Shown one piece after another: positions 54,257-62,274 of a stretch of 64,000 bases of DNA. The stretch's first letter is position 1. Every line of letters starts with the position of its first letter. The notes under the pieces are model-generated. The model ran no database searches and was not told where the DNA came from. It was given only the letters and a program-made list of their open reading frames with translations. The stretch lies in contig CM043950.1 of the NCBI GenBank assembly GCA_014529385.2, forward strand, positions 67,276,935 through 67,340,934. Reading direction: 5' to 3'. A program made the position numbers and the translations under genes. This DNA is from Adiantum capillus-veneris. Taxonomy: Eukaryota > Streptophyta > Polypodiopsida > Polypodiales > Pteridaceae.

Positions 54257-54810
54257 GTACGCCTACTTACAGAGGCGGGGATTGACGATGCTGACGACAG
54301 CTTTTCTTTATTTTTTATTTTCTTTACTTCATTTTCATTGTACCCAAGCATTGGATTAGATTGTTAAATTTACATGGATTGTATCAATTTGGCCTATCTT
54401 TAATTTTGGCCTTTTGAAGACGTTTAATACGACATTTCATTTCATTTCTTTATCTCTCGTCGGCCTTCCCATATGATTCCTAATCACGACGGATATTGAG
54501 GAATCTCTTCGGCGAACATTGAGGAAGATTTCTCAGATAAACGCCTATTGTTGCCGGGCAACCACGAAAATCGACAATGATGTTGATGATTTTTAGAATG
54601 ATTCTTTTAGGTTTTAATTTTAGTCTTTTCATTTTACCTCATTTGATTTTTAGTACAGAGATCACATTGAAGTAGAGTCACACTGATTGCATCAATTTTG
54701 ACTCACAATATAATTTTGGCCTTTGAAGGCATTTAATGTAACATTCTATTTCATTTCATTTCTCACTCTTTCCCCCTCTGTCTGCTGCATCTGACACCTC
54801 CACAACAGAG

Positions 54811-54841
<31 letters not shown>
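54811..54841. repeat. Poly-C run of 31
   Basis: Thirty-one consecutive C bases, a likely site of length error in sequencing. Confidence 0.9.
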
Positions 54842-54843
<2 letters not shown>

Positions 54844-55769
54844 TCAGAATTACATTGACGATATGCCCCATCGACGATTGCAATGTGACTAGATATTGAC
54901 GAATGGTACAAATTTGTGGTGGGTAACAACATGAATTAAGACAGAAAGTATTTGGAACACAACTACGAAATGATATGCTGGAGACGACCACAATCAAGCT
55001 TCATAAAGTGATCATAAGACTTAGGTTTATATAACTCTAATATCTTCAATGGATTCCATCACACTATTTGGAGAGATTTTATTTTACTTATCATCTATGG
55101 ATTTTTATGTCATGCATTTTTTCCAGTATGTAGCATAATATTTTAAATACTTTGAGATACCTAGCAATTTTGTTAGCATTTTATTTTCCGTTGGTTAATG
55201 TTTTAATTAGCACAAGATGGTACAGAATGTTCTATGCTCATAGTCCTACTGCCAGCTCACTAGGTGACCACTTTTTGCAGCTTTATCTAATTTCGGCTAG
55301 GCTATATTGCATGCTCTTTCTACAATTCCCGGTATCGATCAACGTTAATATGTCATGCATTCTTGATTGGTGACTTACAATTGGTTGCACTTTTAAAATT
55401 TTGAAGATTTTCTAGGTTTCCTCCTCTTCGAATGGCACATTGTTATATTTACTAGTTGTTGTACAGTAGCACTGCTCAACACCATTACCTTTATTTGGTT
55501 TACCATAATTTTAAGGAAATTAAAGTATAAGTTGTACTTGACCTTAATCAAATGATTTTTATCTTGATCTTCATTTTTTTTTGCTACATTTCTCTAACTC
55601 ATTTAAGGATTCTAAAAAAAACTATGCAGACCATAATGCGAGGACGTCAGATAAGTAATCTCTTTACTTTATTTTGCAAACTCATTTTTACAGCTTTCAT
55701 GCTAATCTCCTAACCATATTTTATCCGATTTTATGATACCCTCTTACACTGCTAAGGTCATTCCCTCTA
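54842..55769. other. Internal region of the 12.2-kb element, right part
   Basis: AT-rich and without a recognised gene. Clear homology with the 2.35-kb element starts only at about 55770. Confidence 0.4.
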
Positions 55770-56572
55770 ATTGTATTGAAAGAAATTTTTGTTGAGATGA
55801 TTTTTCAGTAAGCTATGCAACTACTCATGCGAGCTAAGGTGCTCTGGGAGAGTGCACAACCATTTGTAAGTCCTTTGGTGATATACTACACTTTAATGTC
55901 GACAACATAGTAAATATACTTCTTTTTCTCCTTTATGTCATGTCTAGTCCATTGGTCACAAGCACACAGATTCGCCGGTTTAGGCAGTGTGTAAATGCTC
56001 ATCCTAGTGCAGATTCGTCGATTTACACAGCACATTGATAACTTGCAGATTCATGATTTTTAAACTTATACAAAATGTAGATTCGCCGATTTAGGCAGCA
56101 CGTCTTATTGGTGCAGATTCATCGATTTAGGCAACACCGATCACAAAGTCATGCTGTAGTGGCTGACCACCACTGTAACTAGTATGATTTTGTTACCCGG
56201 GAACATAATGAAAGTGATTTGGATTTGGACTTATATTGTGGAATTGGAATTGGACTGGGATTTGGTATCTAATGATTATTTTATCACAGTAGTGTTTATG
56301 TGATGAGACTTGACAATATGAGATTGATGATGAGTGTGACCAATGATATCCTGATTCATCAAGGTATGAAATATACTACTTATTCTAGTGGTATGGGACA
56401 CTAGAATCGGTAGTATGTGGATGACCGGCAGGCATAAACAATGTTGTTTAGTTTAATAATTTCTTCCTTTTATGGCCGGTTCCTAACACAGAATACTCAC
56501 TTATTTTGCCAAGTACTGTTTGCAGATTCTTATCTTTGCAACTAAGGACAATTGCTTTCCAACAGAGAAGTA
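55770..56572 (+). repeat. Subterminal region shared with the 2.35-kb element
   Basis: Homologous to the minus strand of 7011-7830, including gctaaggtgctctgggagagt, the cgatttaggca repeats (55960-56140) and the stretch just before the 3' LTR (tgcagattcttatctttgca). A weak purine tract (acagagaag) precedes the LTR. Confidence 0.8.
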
Positions 56573-57057
56573 TGTTATGGAATTGATATTCTACTGTTCG
56601 TTTGCAGCTGACATGTGAAAAAGGGTTGACCGATCCAAGCCTATGTGAGCAAATATGCATTTTGTACATTTTATTATTCAAGTGCTCTTTTATGAGCTTT
56701 GGCCATTTAGGACTGGCCGGCCCGTTTGTACTCACAATTGACCATTTAAGAAATATATAAAACAAATACCTGCAAGAGGGAATGGTCACTCTGGCACGGG
56801 GGGAGATTGCACCCAGTGTCTGTGTATTCTTCTCTCCTCTCTTCTCTTCTCTCTCGTCGTGCCAGGCGTAGCACTCCGCTCTAGGAGATGCGCCTGCGTA
56901 TGTTGTCTTCTTCTCTCTCGCGTGCTATCTCTCTCTGTTCGCGTGCATCATTGATCATGTGCTATGCCAGGCGTCACGTATGCGGATTCATTCATTTATG
57001 ATTAGTAGCATGTTGTTTCGGGTATTTTGAAAGGCAGCCACGCATCCGTTTGTAGCA
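56573..57057 (+). repeat. 3' LTR of the 12.2-kb element
   Basis: 485 bp, from tgttatgg to tgtagca, closest to 44813-45298. Confidence 0.85.
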
Positions 57058-57062
57058 CAACC
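57058..57062. repeat. Target-site duplication caacc (right)
   Basis: Matches 44808-44812. Confidence 0.85.
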
Positions 57063-57470
57063 CATATGGTATGTCTAGTTCATGTACAGGTCGGTCAAAG
57101 TCTCGGTTTTTAGGTCATACTCCCATTTTTCATTGAGAAATACCCCATCTAAGCCTAGAGTATTGGAGGTCGCCCTTGAAGTGGAGGCATTATGGTTCCC
57201 TGTGGTCTGACCCTCAATGACTACTAGTTTGGAAACACTTTTGGCATGATTGTTGTCATAGGGGTCTTTGCTTCTATGGCTCGGTGTTGCACCATTAAAT
57301 GTAGGCTCTCAATTTTCCTTTCCCTAGCTGCTTGCATATATCGTTCGACCTCTTATACTTCGGCAAGACTCCTACCATCCGGTAGTAGAACTTCATAGTA
57401 TGATGGCTTGGTAGGGCTAGCTTTCCTAACATCGTGTAATGTCAAGGTTGGACTATCACTCCCCTATATT
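57063..57470 (-). pseudogene. 5' part of the decayed gag split by the 12.2-kb element
   Basis: The minus strand from about 57465 reads SDSPTLTLHDVRKASPTKPS, SYYEVLLPDGRSLAEV and VERYMQAARERKIESLHLM, interrupted by stops, and leads to the insertion point in frame with 44812. It is the upstream part of the gag pseudogene ending near 42170. Confidence 0.65.
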
Positions 57471-58360
57471 TTTCACCTCTAAGAATAAAAACTGACAAAA
57501 AATTGCAAACATTAACATAGAACATAAAAACCAATTTGCATTGATTTGGCATCGTTTTTTTGGTATAATTAATTTTTTTGTTCATTTGGATAGTCCGTGT
57601 CTCACATGAGAATGGGTGGATGCCAGAATTGTGACCCAAGAGGTAGTGGGTACTATCCTTGCCTTGGAACCCCTACGGTACTAAATGCATATACAAAATT
57701 GAGTGCATGGTTAAAAGTTTTATTTTGCAAATTATGTGACTAATGCCAAGTCAAAGTTATTGTTGCCGCACCTGTGTCTTTATATCTGTGTATAGGCGTA
57801 TATTCCTAAGCTAAAAAACCTATAATTGTAGAATCTATGTAAAGAGGTGTGTGGGTGTGTGCTCTTTCGCAAGTGCTTGTCATGCAAGAGGTTGATGCCC
57901 CAACAGATTCCAACAATTATATTGTATGTTCTAGCATCAAAAGAATATTATTTGGAATCTATGGAGGCAAGCTTGTCACAACATAGCCTGATCTACTAGT
58001 GGCACCTTCTCCTTTATAGCATATGTGAAGAAAGCAAGAAAGGGATACACCAAGCACCTCTTCATGTCTGGCATACAATATGTAAAGCACAGGTAAGAAA
58101 GAGATTTCCAATTCTCACATTTCAATGTAAATTCAAACAACATGAGGATAGGATCAATGCAAAGATTCTTTGCCAGTTACAATACAGGGACATGTGCAGC
58201 ATGTGCCATGTTTTGGGATTCATTCGAATCCTACAAATGCAGAGGAAGAAGCCAAGGTTCGAGGTAGGAACTGTTGAGACTTCTCGTTGTAAAGTGCATG
58301 TCGATGGTGAGGGTGATGTGATAAAATCAGGGGAAAAGCTATCGTGATACGGGCTAGAAA
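57471..58360. other. Stretch between decayed element and dirigent gene
   Basis: No recognised gene. 57471-57850 may hold the leader of the old minus-strand element; I see no convincing primer-binding site or LTR. The minus-strand frame of 107 codons (58122-58445) runs into a CT tract and is not convincing. Confidence 0.35.
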
Positions 58361-58363
58361 ACA

Positions 58364-58370
58364 TATAATA
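58364..58370 (+). promoter_or_regulatory. Putative TATA box of the dirigent-like gene
   Basis: tataata, about 150 bp upstream of the ATG. A start of transcription near 58395-58400 would give a 5' leader of roughly 120 bases containing CT tracts (58378-58397 and 58463-58495). Confidence 0.5.
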
Positions 58371-58377
58371 AACGAGC

Positions 58378-58459
58378 GCTCTCTCTCTCTCTCTCTCCAC
58401 AGACCTTGAGTTCCAAGACCCGTCTGAGGTCCCTTGGGATTGCACCTACGACGTTAAAG

Positions 58460-58495
<36 letters not shown>
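58378..58495. repeat. Two CT microsatellites in the dirigent 5' leader
   Basis: CT runs at 58378-58397 and 58463-58495. Pyrimidine-rich leaders of this sort are common in plant 5' UTRs. Confidence 0.85.
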
Positions 58496-58498
<3 letters not shown>

Positions 58499-58517
58499 CT
58501 GCTCTCCTGCATACTCA

Positions 58518-59078
58518 ATGGCAGGAATCTTTGGCTGCTTGAGCTGCCCAGCAGGCGTGACGATGCAATTAGCCGTGCTGGCGGCGCTGCTGATGATAAG
58601 GGCAGCCGCGGGGAGCAAGACTCAGGTGATTTCCTACTATCTGCAGCAGGAGTTCGGGACGAATGAACTGCAGATGACGGCGGCGGCGAGGCCGGCGTTG
58701 GAGGGGACGCTGTCGGGGTTCGGACAGTCGGTGGTGTACGAGTTCGTGATGACGGAGACGGCCGATCCAGCGTCGGCTGTGATGGGGTACGTGAGGGGAA
58801 CGGCCGTAGCCGTCAACAACACGGCGGCCGCCACCGTGTTCATGGTGAACAATGTGGTGCACTACGACTACAAGGGCGTGCAGGGTACGTTGTCGCAGCA
58901 GGGCGAGGCCGTCTTCACCAGCCCCTGGGAGTTTGTGGTGTTCGGTGGCACCGGCGCCTTTCGGCACGCGCACGGCTACAACCTGGGCAGCCCCGTCTCC
59001 ATTTCCCGCACCCCCTCCAACCTCACCCACATCGTCACCCACTATGATGCCCACATCCGCCTTGGCAAATCCTTCTAG
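58518..59078 (+). CDS. Dirigent-like secreted protein, 186 aa
   Basis: Intronless frame from ATG 58518 to TAG 59076-59078. Dirigent proteins are secreted beta-barrels that steer stereoselective coupling of phenoxy radicals (lignan and related pathways) in the cell wall. Residues 16-32 (MQLAVLAALLMIRAAAG) form a signal-peptide-like hydrophobic segment, and a second in-frame ATG at 58563 would start exactly there. The barrel region runs from about 35 to 184, with VQGTLSQQGEAVF (121-133) and the family hallmark VVFGGTGAFRHAHGY (140-154). N-glycosylation sites are possible at Asn100 and Asn168. Length fits the family. GC content is much higher than in the surroundings, as expected for a real host exon in repeat-rich DNA. 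Which coupling reaction it controls cannot be said. Lone Cys residues lie only in the first ten residues, consistent with a cleaved leader. Confidence 0.9.
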   Translation: MAGIFGCLSCPAGVTMQLAVLAALLMIRAAAGSKTQVISYYLQQEFGTNELQMTAAARPALEGTLSGFGQSVVYEFVMTETADPASAVMGYVRGTAVAVNNTAAATVFMVNNVVHYDYKGVQGTLSQQGEAVFTSPWEFVVFGGTGAFRHAHGYNLGSPVSISRTPSNLTHIVTHYDAHIRLGKSF

Positions 59079-59279
59079 GTTACATATGAGGCTCCTTCGC
59101 GCATGTCATTACGCTTCCCCTCCCAACCCCCCAAAATACACACACACACACACACACGTGTCCATATAGCTTTGTCTCATACCTTTCCCTCTCCCTCTTT
59201 CTTCTCTGTCTCTCTTTTATGTGGATTTATTAAGACCGTATTGTTTTGCTCACATAATTTTAAATGTAGTGTCTACTTT

Positions 59280-59292
59280 ATCGTGCAAACTT
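59280..59292. repeat. LINE target-site duplication, left
   Basis: atcgtgcaaactt, repeated exactly at 59777-59789. Confidence 0.85.
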
Positions 59293-59776
59293 TTTTTTTT
59301 TTTTGGCAAAACTCACAATTGTGAGTGAATTATATTGAGTAGCCCAAAAAAATTACAAGGTCATGCTCTTGTTAAGCCATGACATCCTTAAGAGACTATA
59401 ATTACATCAGGGCAACCACCCCCACCAACCCGCCGCCTCTTCCTCGATACACATGGTCCAAGAAATTGTCCTTTTTTGAGATCTTTACGTCGTCCTAGGC
59501 ATTCCATCTGCTGACAGCAATGCACAAGTAGTCCTAGACCAATCCTTCGAGTGTTGCTTGCGTCCAAGCGTCCATATTAGCACTTTGCTTTCTTGAGTAA
59601 TTTCTGCGAAGCTTCAAGTAGTCCTAGACCAATCCTTCGAGTGTTGCTTGCGCCCAAGCGTCCATATTAGCACTTTGCTTTCTTGAGTAATTTCTGCGAA
59701 GCTTGCCACCTCAAAACCTCCTTCAAACACACGGCGGTTCCTTGTCTGCCATACATTATGTAAAAAGAATTGTCTG
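59293..59776 (-). mobile_element. 5'-truncated LINE (non-LTR retrotransposon)
   Basis: On the minus strand the fragment ends in a poly-A tail (poly-T on the plus strand to 59304), preceded by a 3' UTR, and is flanked by a 13-bp duplication. Its upstream end (59770-59500) encodes RQFFLHNVWQTRNRRVFEGG and continues EVASFAEITQESKVL, like the zinc-binding C-terminal end of LINE ORF2 proteins. Everything upstream in ORF2 is missing. It landed about 210 bp 3' of the dirigent-like stop codon, possibly within its 3' UTR. Confidence 0.75.
59527..59706. repeat. 90-bp tandem duplication inside the LINE fragment
   Basis: 59527-59616 and 59617-59706 are identical except for one base (gtccaag versus gcccaag). 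Confidence 0.95.
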
Positions 59777-59789
59777 ATCGTGCAAACTT
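59777..59789. repeat. LINE target-site duplication, right
   Basis: atcgtgcaaactt, matching 59280-59292. Confidence 0.85.
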
Positions 59790-60482
59790 AAGAATATGTT
59801 GCCTCGTAGTCCAACTTCCTACATCTCAAAGTGTGGACCACTAATTGTCAAAAAAATATGCACTCTAAAAGTGAACTTCCAATGGAAGCCGCTAAAGGTG
59901 AATCACAACAAGATCTTACAAGATTAATGTGTTTTGTAGTAGCAACAACTAGGGGACTAACACCACCAAATTCACAACCATCGTTCACAACTACCATGGT
60001 CATTCTAGAGAAAGTTCAATGATAGATTTCAACTACAAGTGACCACGAGAAGAAATAAACTTTTACAAAGGATGGCACAATGCCAATGTTACAAATGGAT
60101 CACTAAATTTTTTTCTCCTCTTGAAAAAAGAGACTTACAAATACAAGTTTAATTGAAGAAATAGAACCTTAAGCAAAGCTAAGCAGCCACATGAAAATTT
60201 ACAAAGGCACCTATATGCCAAAGAAAAAACCATAATATGGCACAAGATGCTTTAATCATCACCACTACAAGGTACAAGTAACTAGCCAAAGTTTACCAAC
60301 CAAACTTCCCCTCACTTAAAGCTCATAAAAAAAATCAAGGCAAGTGCTAGTGTCATAAACGATGCCCTTAGCGACACTTTTGCGTCGCTTAAATTTAATG
60401 ATGTTGCCTAAGCACGCCGCTAAAGTGTTTTTTCCTTTTATGGACATTGAAGGTTAAGAGCTTTAAGCTCCCAACCATTTTG

Positions 60483-60485
<3 letters not shown>
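59790..60485. other. Stretch without a recognised gene
   Basis: AT-rich with a 63-codon frame (59831-60022) of no recognisable family. Confidence 0.35.

Positions 60486-60538
<53 letters not shown>
60486..60538. repeat. (CT)n microsatellite
   Basis: About 26 CT repeats. Confidence 0.95.
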
Positions 60539-60541
<3 letters not shown>

Positions 60542-60935
60542 GTTCTTTCACAAAGTTCTCTCTCTAGATTACTAGAACATGTCGCACAGATATCAATGCT
60601 ATTATTAATAAAAATAAATCAATGGCATCGGCATGCACGTCTAAATGTGTGTCGGCATCGTGTCGTCGGTATACTCTTCGGTATAACTATCATCAATATA
60701 TGTGTTGGAACATAACGATGCCTATATCGACACATATATAGATGTCTATACCGACTCTTATATGGACAAATATACGGACGCAAAAAACTATGAATTTTTT
60801 TAAAGCAAAGAGGGTTGGCAGATGGTGCGGCATGTATTGCAGCACCAAAACTAATCCTCTCTATTCAAAGGAAACAGTGCAAAAACAACCACACTCCACC
60901 TTCATATTACCTGAAAATTGAGCAGATGTGAGTAC
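60539..60935. other. Stretch with degenerate tcggcatcg / tatatcgac words
   Basis: From 60620 to 60780 the words tcggcatcg, tcggtata and tatatcgacac recur in degenerate form and partly as inverted complements. No gene. Confidence 0.4.
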
Positions 60936-60939
60936 ATTA

Positions 60940-61670
60940 ATTACCATACAAAGTTTTTGTAACTATAACCATACCAAAATTCACAAAACACAACCATAAC
61001 AAACTCACAAACCATAAGCATAACCACAACAAAACTCGCTAACCATAACCATCATAAAAATCACAAATCATAACCATAACAAGACTTACAAACGCTAACC
61101 ATAACCTTAAGCGGATTCCAGAACGCTAACCATAATCTTAAGTGAATTCCATAACCATAACCAAAGTCTCAAACCATAACCATAACCTTAAGAGGATTCC
61201 AAAACTCTAATCATAACCAAATTCTCAACTCATGACTATAACCTTAAGCAAATTCCAAAACCATAATCGTAACCAAATTCTCAAACCGTAACCATAACCA
61301 TAAGAGGATTTCAAAACCATAACCATAACCATAACCAAATTCTTAAAGCATAGCCATAACATTAACCTTAAGTGGATTGCAAAATCATAACCATAACCAA
61401 ATTCTCAAGCCATAACCATAACCTTAAGTGGATTCCAAAACCATCACCAAAATTTCAAACCATAACCTTAAGCAGAAGAGAATTTCAAAACCATAACCAT
61501 TATAAATTTATCAAACCATAATCATAACCATAACAAAATTCTCAAACCATAAGCATAACCATGACATGATTTCAAAACCATAACCATAAACAAAACCATA
61601 ACACAATGAAAACCATAACCATAACCCTAACAATATTCATAATCATAACCAAAACCAAAACTGAAGATAA
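60940..61670. repeat. Tandem array of CCATAA words with a 60-62 bp higher-order unit
   Basis: The word aaccat/ccataa occurs dozens of times. A longer unit is marked by cttaagnggattcc at 61187, 61247, 61308, 61369 and 61431 (spacing 60-62 bp), each followed by ccataaccataacc and aaattctcaa. The word is one base from the plant telomere word ccctaa but no canonical run is present. Confidence 0.85.
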
Positions 61671-62274
61671 ATGAATATTTCTATAACCATGGCCAACGTC
61701 TAAAAGTATACATGAACCAAATAGCATAAAGATAACTAGCTATATATCAACATGTCTCAATGAAAACATATACATAGAACATACTCATCAAAGTAAGGAC
61801 TCCAAATCGATGGCCTCTCCCTCATTCTGAAGCTAGCATAGAAGAACTGATAGTCCTTACTTCAATCCATATTTCTCTTCTCTACGTGCCGGAGAACGCT
61901 TCATGATAAGCCCTGTAATATAAGCACTTAACCATAAAAGACCATATTAGGTATTTTGGTAGAAATCTCACATTATGGGAATCTCCAAATCGACCAAATT
62001 CATGTAATTTGGGAATTTTCCACTTAAAGTGGGAAAAATTGAGGTATGTGGTTAGTAAATAAAGTGAAAATCTCATAGGATTGTGGTGTTGATAAACACC
62101 AAAAGTCAAGAGGATGTACAACACATGGATTTGAATAATAACTATAAATTACATAAAACAAAGGAAGATACAAAAAAGATTTTGTTTACAAACTGACTAG
62201 TATAGTCACAATAGAAGCTCCACATAATTCTACTCCACATTTGATACCATATCTGAACTTTGATCCAAGTGTGG
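61671..62274. other. Downstream flank of the DUF7869-like frame
   Basis: AT-rich and without a recognised gene. An 80-codon minus-strand frame (61882-62124) has no motif. Confidence 0.35.

Larger units (their letters stand above)
44813..57057 (+). mobile_element. 12.2-kb LTR retroelement without pol (LARD-like)
   Basis: 5' LTR 44813-45298, primer-binding site 45300-45311, internal region 45312-56572, 3' LTR 56573-57057, with 5-bp duplications caacc at both ends. The minus-strand gag frame of the host element resumes without a shift when the element and one caacc are set aside, which independently confirms the ends. The two LTRs differ at roughly thirty-odd of about 486 positions by eye. The 11.3-kb interior has no gag or pol reading frame. 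It is filled with hairpins, microsatellites and fragments of other repeats, some of which must be secondary insertions. The 2.35-kb element at 6524-8874 is a short relative. Confidence 0.8.

Noticed and set aside
58569-59054. 161-codon minus-strand and 105-codon plus-strand frames over the dirigent gene
   Set aside because: The high GC of the dirigent exon removes stops in other frames. The products are rich in Gly, Arg, His and Ala, and only the plus-strand dirigent frame has domain motifs.
60940-61670. True telomere or interstitial telomeric repeat
   Set aside because: The dominant word is ccataa and no run of the canonical ccctaaa repeat is present.
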